From an uncultured Acidobacteriota bacterium (GTDB lineage Bacteria; Acidobacteriota; Thermoanaerobaculia; UBA5066), in NCBI GenBank assembly GCA_937902605.1, contig CALFNC010000487.1, forward strand, positions 1-7,934: 7,934 nt of DNA, read 5' to 3'. A model generated the notes under the pieces. It made no database searches. It saw nothing but the letters and a program-made list of their open reading frames with translations, and was not told where the DNA came from. Below are positions 1 through 5,941 of the stretch, piece by piece (positions within the stretch are counted from its first letter, which is position 1; the number at the start of each line of letters is the position of its first letter). The position numbers were made by a program, and so were the translations under genes.

Positions 1-47
1 GACCACCGAGATCTACACTCTTTCCCTACACGACGCTCTTCCGATCT
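1..47 (+). other. Untrimmed Illumina P5/TruSeq adapter (synthetic)
   Basis: These bases match, from memory, the 3' 47 nt of the Illumina universal (P5) adapter. They begin inside the P5 flow-cell part (GACCACCGAGATCTACAC) and end at the Read 1 primer terminus (CTCTTCCGATCT at 36-47). The match appears exact and stops where the genomic insert begins at base 48. The orientation, adapter then insert reading rightward, is that of a library molecule end carried into the assembly. It has no biological function and marks an artificial contig edge; any feature called over it would be spurious. Confidence 0.97.
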
Positions 48-207
48 CTTTTCCGTCTCGTTCAGCGCCGGTATCGCGGCCGCCCCCCCGGCGAACGACA
101 CGGGTCAGCTCATCGACATGGCTGGTGGTGCCCTCGCCCTGGCCAAGGCCCGGGGGAAGGACCGGGTCGAGATCGCCGCGGAGACGTCGGAGAACTCGAA
201 GGGGTAG
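48..207 (+). CDS. GGDEF (diguanylate cyclase-like) domain protein, C-terminal fragment
   Basis: This partial gene lost its 5' end at the adapter junction. The first whole codon is at 49 and the TAG stop is at 205-207, leaving 52 residues. The read FSAGIAAAPP resembles the late beta-strand of GGDEF domains (typically VSIGVA). After a short loop, LIDMAGGALALAKARGKDRV resembles the closing helix and strand (typically ADxALYxAKxxGRDRV). Two usual residues differ: the Asp of the ADxAL motif is Gly, and the Tyr of ALYxAK is Ala-Leu. The GGDEF signature and any upstream sensory domain lie outside the window, so catalytic activity cannot be judged. GGDEF enzymes make cyclic di-GMP, and the domain is often the output of two-component regulators. 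The gene converges on the response regulator at 289-687. The frame stays open through a seven-C run (83-89), which argues against an indel there. Confidence 0.72.
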
Positions 208-288
208 AGGGTCCGGGAGATCGGGGGGTAAAGGGAGGCAGGAGCGTGGATCAGCCCGGTCGGTCCGAACGAGGGCGTCCAGGGCACT
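208..288. other. Convergent intergenic spacer, no clear terminator
   Basis: These 81 bases separate the stop of the GGDEF fragment from the stop of the response regulator, where bidirectional termination would be expected. The stretch is purine-rich on the plus strand, with a six-G run near 215-220. I could not find a convincing GC-rich hairpin followed by a T-run on either strand, so no intrinsic terminator is called. Confidence 0.5.
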
Positions 289-687
289 TCACCGTTCGCC
301 TTGATAGCGCCGCCAGACGCTGTCCAGCTCCTCCGAAAGCGCGAGCGGGTCAAAAGGTTTGACGAGGACGTGCAACGCCCCGAGCTGGCGGAGCTCGTCC
401 ATCTCATCCGGTAAGGCTTTCGCGGTGAGGAAGATGATGGGGATCCCTGCCGTATCGGGGTTCCCCCGCAGCCCCCGGAGCGTCGCCGGTCCATCCATGC
501 CCGGCATCATGACGTCGAGGAGGATCATGTCCGGAGCGAAGGTGCGCGCTTTTTCGAGCGCCTCCTCGCCGGAGCTGGCCTCGCCCACGATCAGCCGCCC
601 AAACACTCTGAGGGATATGCAGACGATCGCCTGGATGTCCGGATCGTCCTCCACGACGAGCACCCTCTCGAGGCGCTGGGAACTCAT
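289..687 (-). CDS. Single-domain response regulator (CheY-like receiver)
   Basis: This 132-residue protein is one receiver domain with no output domain. Key residues are all present: acidic pair Asp14-Asp15 in VVEDD, phosphoacceptor Asp58 in ILLDVMMPG, Thr88 in IIFLTAK, and Lys110 in LVKPFDP. It should take phosphate from a histidine kinase and act by protein contact or as a phosphorelay intermediate. The ATG at 687-685 overlaps the TGA of the upstream kinase (686-684) as ATGA, so the pair is probably translationally coupled and functionally paired. A weak Shine-Dalgarno (AGGGGA, 702-697) lies 9 nt upstream. The frame stays open upstream to 1440, but that part is an out-of-frame reading of the kinase gene; the receiver fold begins at this ATG. 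Which phosphorelay it serves is inference. Confidence 0.93.
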   Translation of the reverse strand: MSSQRLERVLVVEDDPDIQAIVCISLRVFGRLIVGEASSGEEALEKARTFAPDMILLDVMMPGMDGPATLRGLRGNPDTAGIPIIFLTAKALPDEMDELRQLGALHVLVKPFDPLALSEELDSVWRRYQGER

Positions 688-3521
688 GTGCCGGCGTCCC
701 CTGACGGGCGGAGCGCCGGTAGCTCGAAGAAGAACGTGGTCCCTGCGCCGGGCTGGCTCGAGAAGCCGATGCTCCCGCCGTGCTGTTCCACGATCGCCTT
801 GGTGATGAACAGGCCGAGGCCGGTTCCGCCGCGCTGGCGTGCGTCCGAGGAATCCGACTGGACGAACTTCTCGAAGATCCGGCCGCGGAGTTCGACGGGG
901 ATGCCGCGCCCCCGGTCGCTGACCCCCACGCGGTGCGTGGTACCAGCCGAGGTCAGGAAAACGCTCACGATCTCGCCCCGTGGGGAGTATTTCACGGCAT
1001 TGGAGATGAGGTTCGCGAGGACCTGAAGAAGGCGATCGGGGTCCCCGTTCACCCAGGCCTCGCATCCCGGGCTCGTAAAGCTGAGAGCGACGCCGTACTG
1101 CACGGCGAAGCCTTGGCTGACCGTCACCGCCTGGGCGACGAGGGACCCGAGCTCGAGCGACCGGACGCGGAACGCGACGCCTCCAGCCTCGATCCTGTCG
1201 ATGTCCAGGAGATCGTTGATGAGCCGGAGCAGCCGGTCGCCGTTGGACGAGGCAATCGTCACCAGCGACTGCGCCTCCGCCGACAGGGCGCCGAAAGCGC
1301 CCGCGGCGAGCAGGCCCAAAGAGCCGCGGATCGAGGTCAACGGGGTCCGGAGCTCGTGGCTCACCGTCGAGATGAAGTCCCTCTTGGCCTTGTCGGCCTG
1401 GAGCTGCGGTCGCAAGTCGGTGAGGAGACAGAGAACCCATGTCCCCTCGTCCGTGAGAGCCGGTGACAGGGTGACGGTGATCGGGACCTGGCTGCCGTCA
1501 CGGTGATGAGCCAACGTGATCTCGTTGCGCCTCATCCGCCTCCCCTCCGGGTGGGCCCCGAAGTCCTGGCCGAGTCCCCCGTGGCGCTCGCGAGTCATCT
1601 CCGGCAACAGGACGTCGACCCGCTGGCCGATCAGCTCATCGCGTGTGTAACCGAGGAGGGCCTCGCAGGCCGCGTTGACGACAGCGATGGTCCCGAGATG
1701 GTCGACGATCAGAACACCCTCGGTCGCATTCTCGAGGAGGGCCCGAAAGCGTCTCTCGCTGGCAGCCAGTCGTCGCTCCTGCTTGGCGAGGGTTTCCTGG
1801 GTTCTCACACTCTGGCTCACGTCCTCCTTGATCGCCACGAAGTGCGTGATCTCGCCCCGCTCGCCAACGAGTGGGGTGACGGTCATCTCCTCGTGGTACA
1901 CAGAGCCGTCCTTGCGGCGATTGACCAGGCGCCCCTTCCAGACTCGCCCTTCCAGGATCGTTTTCCAGAGCTGCGCGTAGACCTCGGGCGGCTGCTCGCC
2001 GGACTTGAGAATCCGCGGGTTCCGACCGATCACCTCGGCCGCCGAGTAGCCGCTCATTGCGGACATGGCCGGGTTGACCCAGATGATCGTCCCGGCCCGG
2101 TCGGTGATGACGATGGCGTTGGCCGCCGCCTCGAGCGCACCGGCTTGCAGCCTGAGGCGAGCCTCGGCCTGCCTACGCCCGCTGATGTCCTCCAACACGC
2201 CTACGTGGCCGGTCACGCGTCCATCGGCGCCCGTGATCTGAGTCGATGTTGCCCGCACCCACACCGCCTCGTCTGTCGGCGCCACGACACGAAGCTCCTG
2301 GCTCCATGCTCCCCCTCTCGCAATCGCCTCGCCCCAACCCCGGGCCACAGTCTCGAGATCGTCCTTGTGGACACAGCGGATCCAGCCCTCGTCTCTGGCC
2401 TTCTCGGTCGAAAGCCCAGTGATGCGCAGCCAACACGGGTTTGCGTAAAGGCGCCTGCCCCCGGGGTCCGCCAGGAAGACGCCGATCGGCACCGACTCGC
2501 ACAACGTGCGAAACCTGGCCTCGCTCTCGCGCAGCCGATCCGCCGCCTGCCGCCGCCTCGTGACGAGCCCGCCGATCCGTGCCAAGAGCTCCTCGGCCGA
2601 GAAGGGCTTCGTGATGTAATCCTGAGCCCCCTCCTCGAGAAGCCTCACGCGCAACGCCTCGTCGGCCTTGACCGTGAGGATCACGATCGGCACGTCGTCC
2701 ATCTCCCGGCGGCGACGCAGCACAGCCACGAGCTGGTCGCCGGTCATCAAGGGCATCATCACGTCGCTGATGACCAGGTCGGGACGCAGCTCCAGCGCGT
2801 CCTTCAGGCCCTGAGTTCCGTCGCACGCGGTCGCGACCCGGTAGGACTGGCCGAGAGCCCTGGCCAGGAACGCGCTCATATCGGTGTCGTCCTCGACGAC
2901 GAGGACCAGGGGGGCGTCCATCGGCGCGGCATCCGAGAATGGCGTCGACTCGCCTTGCCGAGAGGCGCGCGGGTCGTCTTTCGTGTGCCTGGCGAGCTGT
3001 GCCTCTCGCTGCGCGGCGCGTTCGTGAAGCGCCTCGTGGTGCTTGCCCTGATGAATGGCTCGCTCCTCGAGGTGGACGAGCTCCGTAACGTCCTCGACCC
3101 GATGGATGATGTAGCGAACGGCGCCGTCCGAGCCGAGGACTGGCGAGTTCACCGCGCGAAAGGTGCGGACCTCACCCCCCCGGTCTCCCTTTTCTCTCCG
3201 GAGCACGTCGTGCCTTTGCAAGGCCATCACGTCCGCTTCGCGGCTCTGAATCACACGCAGCAGCGAGGCCCTCAGGTTGCTCACGCCGTTCGCCTCGGGA
3301 TCGGCGGCTTCGTCCGGGAAGGTTTCGAAGAGGTCGCGCCCGAGAATTTGCTCGCGCCTGGTCATGGTTGCGCGCCCGAACGCATCGCTGACGGCGACGA
3401 TGCGAAAGTCCGGATCGACAACGAGTGTCAGGCCCGGCGATGCCTCGAAAAGCGCCCGGAAATCGGGCGCGGGCAGCTCTCCACCGTCCGAGGATCGGGG
3501 CGCGCGCCCGTTCGCGCTCAC
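684..3521 (-). CDS. Soluble hybrid sensor histidine kinase, PAS-REC-PAS-PAS-PAS-HisKA-HATPase
   Basis: This 945-residue protein has no transmembrane segment or signal peptide, so it should sense in the cytoplasm. The N-terminal PAS (about 20-148) ends in YIIHRVEDVTEL, a tail common in PAS-bearing kinases. A polar, probably coiled linker (about 150-195) follows. The receiver (about 204-322) has Asp211-Asp212, phosphoacceptor Asp253 in VISDVMMP, Thr283 and Lys305. Three more PAS domains lie at about 333-448, 460-570 and 590-703. HisKA has His722 in the SHELRTP H-box. The ATPase has N-box Asn841, G1 box DRGRG (869-873), F-box FEKF (883-886) and G2 box GGTGLGL (898-904), so the kinase core looks intact. 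The start is GTG at 3521-3519 with GGAG 8 nt upstream (3533-3530). The gene is followed, with an ATGA overlap, by the response regulator at 289-687. The ligand is unknown. No Hpt domain is visible in the window. Confidence 0.94.
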   Translation of the reverse strand: MSANGRAPRSSDGGELPAPDFRALFEASPGLTLVVDPDFRIVAVSDAFGRATMTRREQILGRDLFETFPDEAADPEANGVSNLRASLLRVIQSREADVMALQRHDVLRREKGDRGGEVRTFRAVNSPVLGSDGAVRYIIHRVEDVTELVHLEERAIHQGKHHEALHERAAQREAQLARHTKDDPRASRQGESTPFSDAAPMDAPLVLVVEDDTDMSAFLARALGQSYRVATACDGTQGLKDALELRPDLVISDVMMPLMTGDQLVAVLRRRREMDDVPIVILTVKADEALRVRLLEEGAQDYITKPFSAEELLARIGGLVTRRRQAADRLRESEARFRTLCESVPIGVFLADPGGRRLYANPCWLRITGLSTEKARDEGWIRCVHKDDLETVARGWGEAIARGGAWSQELRVVAPTDEAVWVRATSTQITGADGRVTGHVGVLEDISGRRQAEARLRLQAGALEAAANAIVITDRAGTIIWVNPAMSAMSGYSAAEVIGRNPRILKSGEQPPEVYAQLWKTILEGRVWKGRLVNRRKDGSVYHEEMTVTPLVGERGEITHFVAIKEDVSQSVRTQETLAKQERRLAASERRFRALLENATEGVLIVDHLGTIAVVNAACEALLGYTRDELIGQRVDVLLPEMTRERHGGLGQDFGAHPEGRRMRRNEITLAHHRDGSQVPITVTLSPALTDEGTWVLCLLTDLRPQLQADKAKRDFISTVSHELRTPLTSIRGSLGLLAAGAFGALSAEAQSLVTIASSNGDRLLRLINDLLDIDRIEAGGVAFRVRSLELGSLVAQAVTVSQGFAVQYGVALSFTSPGCEAWVNGDPDRLLQVLANLISNAVKYSPRGEIVSVFLTSAGTTHRVGVSDRGRGIPVELRGRIFEKFVQSDSSDARQRGGTGLGLFITKAIVEQHGGSIGFSSQPGAGTTFFFELPALRPSGDAGT

Positions 3522-4010
3522 TGCGGCTGCTCCAGGCCTCTCCCACCCTGGCTCGGGCCCTCCTGGGACCTTTCGCCTGGCGCTCCGGCGCGCGAACTCC
3601 AGGGGGCCTGCTCCTCCCGCCCGGTCGGCCGTGTAGGGAACCGCCCGACGACCTCAACGCCGAGCACACCTCGGTCGCGAACGGGGAACCGGCATCCGCG
3701 AGCGGCTCTCGTATTCCTCACTCCTCGCTTCCCTCGAGAATCATAGCGTCCCAGAGAGGCCGCGCCTCAAACCGAGGAAGGTCGACCTCGCTCGGACCGT
3801 GCTCAGACGGTGAGGCGCAGGTCGGAAACAGCGTCGATGGATCGCAGGGCGAAGTGACGCGGGACGGAAAGGGAGGCGCTCGATAACGGTCCGACGTCAC
3901 TAGATGCTCGCCGACCTGGAACAGCTGCTCCCTGCGCAGGCTCAGCCCGAGGACTTCATCGACCCGGGCCAGGACGCTGGCGCGTTCGCCGTCGAGGCGA
4001 AAAGCGGAGA
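3522..4010. promoter_or_regulatory. Divergent intergenic region between kinase and sulfur operon
   Basis: About 490 bases lie between the kinase start (minus strand) and the JAMM peptidase start (plus strand), so promoters for both transcripts are expected here. I see no confident -35/-10 pair; CGATAACGG (3881-3889) holds a weak -10-like GATAAC without a matching -35. A perfect 10-bp palindrome AGGTCGACCT lies at 3779-3788, inside the inverted repeat CGAGG-N8-CCTCG (3773-3790), which could be an operator but could also be chance in GC-rich DNA. Only short, unconvincing ORFs occur, apart from a possible 39-codon ORF (3904-4023) listed separately. No tRNA, riboswitch or mobile-element signature was recognised. 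Confidence 0.45.
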
Positions 4011-4023
4011 ATGCGCGACGTGA
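3904..4023 (+). CDS. Possible 39-residue upstream ORF overlapping the JAMM peptidase start
   Basis: The ATG at 3904 follows directly after an in-frame TAG (3901-3903) and the frame runs 39 codons to TGA at 4021-4023. The product is acidic, with one Cys at residue 37 close to the end (SGECAT). It matches no family I recognise and has no good Shine-Dalgarno. Its interest is positional. Its TGA overlaps the in-frame GTG at 4020-4022 of the peptidase gene as GTGA, the kind of overlap used for translational coupling elsewhere in this window. It may be a leader peptide, a gene remnant or simple chance. Confidence 0.25.
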   Translation: MLADLEQLLPAQAQPEDFIDPGQDAGAFAVEAKSGECAT

Positions 4024-4502
4024 GCGACACGAGGAGCGCCATCCGGATCGACCCCGACGTCCTCGCCGCCATCAGGGCAGGGGCCGCCGCGGCCTACCCG
4101 AACGAGGGGTGCGGAGCTCTCCTCGGCCCGAAGGCGGACGCCGTCCGCCGCATCACCTCGAGCCTCCCCGTCCCGAACATCGAGACCGGGACGCCTCGAA
4201 TGCGGTTCGAGGTGGCCCCACGCGACTATCTCGCCGTCGAAGACGAGGCCGACCGCCGGGGTCTTTCGCTCCTCGGCTTCTGGCACAGCCACCCGGACGA
4301 CACCGCCCAGGCCTCAAGGACAGACCGGGCCTACGCTTGGGAAGGGCTCCTGACCGTCATCGTGGCGGTTCCTGAGGGGTCTCCCCGCGAGATCATCGCC
4401 TGGGAGATTCTCAGCCCCGATGAGCCCTTCACGTCGGTGCCGATCGAGGAGAGCGTGACCGGCCGTCCCATCACGGTAATCTCCACGTTCCCCGCGATCT
4501 GA
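4011..4502 (+). CDS. JAMM/Mov34 (MPN+) zinc peptidase, Mec/HcyD-like
   Basis: This 163-residue protein carries the full JAMM motif: Glu32 (in NEGCGALLG), then His92-Ser-His94-Pro, seven residues, Ser102, two residues, Asp105. That fits E-Xn-HxH-x7-S-x2-D, so an active zinc isopeptidase-type enzyme is expected. Bacterial relatives act on ubiquitin-fold sulfur carriers. Mec hydrolyses CysO-cysteine to release cysteine, and HcyD of Wolinella both trims its carrier to expose Gly-Gly and releases homocysteine. Position supports this role: the next gene, 12 nt on, encodes a CysO-like carrier, and its AGGAGG ribosome site overlaps this gene's TGA. There is no signal peptide, so it is cytoplasmic. 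The start is uncertain. ATG 4011 has GGAG only 1 nt upstream, too close for use; in-frame GTG 4020 has the same GGAG 10 nt upstream and would give 160 residues. I keep the longer form. Confidence 0.9.
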   Translation: MRDVSDTRSAIRIDPDVLAAIRAGAAAAYPNEGCGALLGPKADAVRRITSSLPVPNIETGTPRMRFEVAPRDYLAVEDEADRRGLSLLGFWHSHPDDTAQASRTDRAYAWEGLLTVIVAVPEGSPREIIAWEILSPDEPFTSVPIEESVTGRPITVISTFPAI

Positions 4503-4507
4503 GGAGG
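4502..4507 (+). promoter_or_regulatory. Strong ribosome-binding site for the carrier-E1 fusion
   Basis: AGGAGG, a near-perfect anti-16S match, lies 7 nt before ATG 4515. Its first A is the last base of the peptidase TGA (4500-4502), so ribosomes ending on the peptidase gene are placed on this site. It fixes the fusion's start and suggests that the two proteins are made together. Confidence 0.85.
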
Positions 4508-4514
4508 ATCGACC

Positions 4515-5933
4515 ATGTCCGTTGAGATCAGGATTCCCACCCCCTTGAGGCGGTTCACCTCGGAGCAGGCGACCATCCACGTCCCGGCCTCCACCGTGAC
4601 GGAGGCGCTCGAGCGCCTCTTCACCGAGTGCCCGGGGCTGAAGTCCCAGATCGTCGAGGAGACAGGCCAGGTCCGCCGGTTCGTCAACCTCTACGTCAAC
4701 GGCGAGGACATCCGGTTCCTGGACGGACCCAAGACCGTGCTCATCTCGGGCGACCAGCTCGCGATCGTTCCCGCCATCGCGGGGGGAAGCGCTCCGCTGT
4801 CCCGCGAGGAGATCGCCCGCTACTCACGGCACCTCCTCCTGCCTGAGGTCGCCGTCGAGGGGCAGAAGCGCCTCCGCGACGGCCGCGTCCTCCTCGTTGG
4901 CGCGGGCGGCCTCGGCTCCCCCGCGGCCCTCTATCTCGCGGCGGCCGGCGTCGGCACGATCGGCCTCGTCGAGTTCGACGTGGTCGACGAGTCGAATCTC
5001 CAGCGGCAGATCCTCCACGACACCACGTGGATTGGGAAGCCGAAAATCGAGAGCGCGGCCGCGAGACTGAACGCTCTCAATCCGTTCGTGAAGGTGGTCC
5101 CGTTCGAGGAGCGCCTCACCAGCCAGAACGCCCTCCGGATCTTCGAGGGCTTCGACGTCGTCGTGGACGGGACTGACAACTTCGCCACGCGTTACCTCAC
5201 GAACGACGCCTGCTATTTCCTGAAGAAGCCGAACGTCTACGGTTCCATCTTTCGGTTCGAAGGGCAGGCCAGCGTCTTCTGGCCCGACAAGGGCCCCTGT
5301 TACCGATGCCTCTACCCGTCGCCGCCCCCGCCCGGCCTCGTCCCGAGCTGCGCCGAGGGAGGGGTACTGGGGGTCCTTCCCGGCGTCATCGGCTGCCTCC
5401 AGGCGACCGAGGCGCTCAAGATCCTCCTCCAGGTGGGCCGGCCGCTCGTCGGACGGCTCCTTCTTTACGACGCCCTCGACCTCTCGTTCAGCGAGCTGAA
5501 GCTCCGCAAGGACCCCGACTGCCCCCTCTGCGGCGAGAAACGGACCGTCACCGGCCTCGTCGACTACGAGGAGTTCTGCGGGATCGGGCGCGGCGAGGAC
5601 GCCGCCCCGCCGGCCGTACAGGAGATCGGGCCGCGCGAGCTGAAGGAGTGGCTCCGGCGCGGCGACGCCATTCAGCTTCTCGACGTTCGCGAGCCGCATG
5701 AGGCGGCCATCTGCGCGATCGAAGGGGCCCGCCTGATCCCGCTGGCATTGCTCCCCGAGCACCTGCACGACCTCGACGCGACGAAAACGACCGTCGTCCA
5801 CTGCAAGTCGGGGGTCCGCTCCGCGAAGGCGGTTCAGCTCCTGAAGCAGGCGGGCCTGACGAGGACGTACAACCTCCGAGGCGGCATCCTCGCGTGGGCG
5901 CGGGAGGTGGACCCCAGCCTCCCAACGTATTGA
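4515..5933 (+). CDS. CysO-like sulfur carrier fused to MoeZ-like E1 adenylyltransferase and rhodanese
   Basis: This 472-residue protein has three parts. Residues 1-91 are a ubiquitin-fold MoaD/ThiS-family carrier resembling mycobacterial CysO, with FVNLYVNGED and the terminal AIAGG. Residues about 94-350 are a ThiF/MoeB-type E1 domain. It has the ATP loop GAGGLGS (129-135), Asp155, Asn161, Arg164 and Lys175, and catalytic Asp221 in DGTDNF. Zinc ligands Cys262/Cys265 and Cys336/Cys339 are present, as is conserved Cys279 in SCAEGGVLG. Residues about 366-470 are a rhodanese with persulfide Cys430 in HCKSGVRS. E1 plus rhodanese matches MoeZ in layout. The E1 should adenylate the carrier's Gly-Gly and the rhodanese donate sulfur to make a thiocarboxylate. 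The oddity is that Gly90-Gly91 is internal, with only a few linker residues before SREEIARYSRH. No ATG, GTG or TTG lies in frame at the junction to start E1 separately. Cleavage after Gly91 by the adjacent JAMM peptidase is inference. Pathway could be cysteine, homocysteine or molybdopterin. Confidence 0.95.
   Translation: MSVEIRIPTPLRRFTSEQATIHVPASTVTEALERLFTECPGLKSQIVEETGQVRRFVNLYVNGEDIRFLDGPKTVLISGDQLAIVPAIAGGSAPLSREEIARYSRHLLLPEVAVEGQKRLRDGRVLLVGAGGLGSPAALYLAAAGVGTIGLVEFDVVDESNLQRQILHDTTWIGKPKIESAAARLNALNPFVKVVPFEERLTSQNALRIFEGFDVVVDGTDNFATRYLTNDACYFLKKPNVYGSIFRFEGQASVFWPDKGPCYRCLYPSPPPPGLVPSCAEGGVLGVLPGVIGCLQATEALKILLQVGRPLVGRLLLYDALDLSFSELKLRKDPDCPLCGEKRTVTGLVDYEEFCGIGRGEDAAPPAVQEIGPRELKEWLRRGDAIQLLDVREPHEAAICAIEGARLIPLALLPEHLHDLDATKTTVVHCKSGVRSAKAVQLLKQAGLTRTYNLRGGILAWAREVDPSLPTY
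4782..4787 (+). other. Internal Gly-Gly codons at the carrier/E1 junction
   Basis: These two codons encode Gly90-Gly91, which would be the free C-terminus of a stand-alone CysO/MoaD/ThiS carrier. Here Ser92 (AGC) follows directly. The codons sit in a six-G run (4781-4786). The homology on both sides is in one frame, and neither alternative frame gives a nearby stop that would restore two normal genes. This is the predicted cleavage point and thiocarboxylate site if the carrier is released. Confidence 0.8.
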
Positions 5934-5937
5934 AGGA
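5934..5937 (+). promoter_or_regulatory. Ribosome-binding site that fixes the PLP enzyme's GTG start
   Basis: AGGA (5934-5937), within GAAGGA just after the fusion's TGA, lies 4 nt before GTG 5942. The nearby ATG at 5937 meets TGA two codons later in another frame. The in-frame GTG at 5894 would sit within the rhodanese C-terminal codons and adds a non-conserved Gly/Pro-rich stretch. This makes GTG 5942 the best start. Confidence 0.7.
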
Positions 5938-5941
5938 TGCT

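Noticed and set aside
208..288. Bidirectional intrinsic terminator between the convergent genes
   Set aside because: No stem with a following T-run could be found on either strand; short G/C complementarities there are at chance level.
688..1440. Upstream extension of the response-regulator frame (open to 1440, minus strand)
   Set aside because: This part is an out-of-frame reading of the kinase HisKA/ATPase region, rich in Arg/Pro/Gly. The receiver fold starts cleanly at ATG 687.
3518..3721. 67-codon minus-strand ORF whose stop overlaps the kinase GTG
   Set aside because: The overlap looks like coupling, but the product is a low-complexity Arg/Gly/Pro mix with no domain. A Shine-Dalgarno before the kinase GTG explains the start without it.
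1503..3746. Long plus-strand ORF (about 747 codons) opposite the kinase
   Set aside because: It is antisense to a gene with full kinase motifs. Its translation shows no recognisable domain, and long antisense frames are expected in GC-rich coding DNA.
3718..3900. 60-codon minus-strand ORF in the divergent spacer
   Set aside because: No family resemblance, no clear ribosome site, and composition like random GC-rich sequence.
4781..4786. Possible indel in the six-G run creating a false carrier-E1 fusion
   Set aside because: The homology on both sides is in one frame. One alternative frame meets a stop only about 20 codons later (4844-4846) after a non-conserved tail, and the other shows none nearby. 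Neither restores a carrier ending at GG plus a separate E1 start. Resequencing would still be the final check.
4824..5801. Long minus-strand ORF opposite the carrier-E1-rhodanese gene
   Set aside because: It is an acidic, Arg/Glu/Ala-rich shadow in the complementary frame of a well-supported gene, with no domain.
5894..5941. Earlier GTG start for the PLP enzyme at 5894
   Set aside because: It would overlap the rhodanese C-terminal codons by 40 nt and add a Gly/Pro-rich stretch. GTG 5942 has a well-placed AGGA and gives a normal family length.
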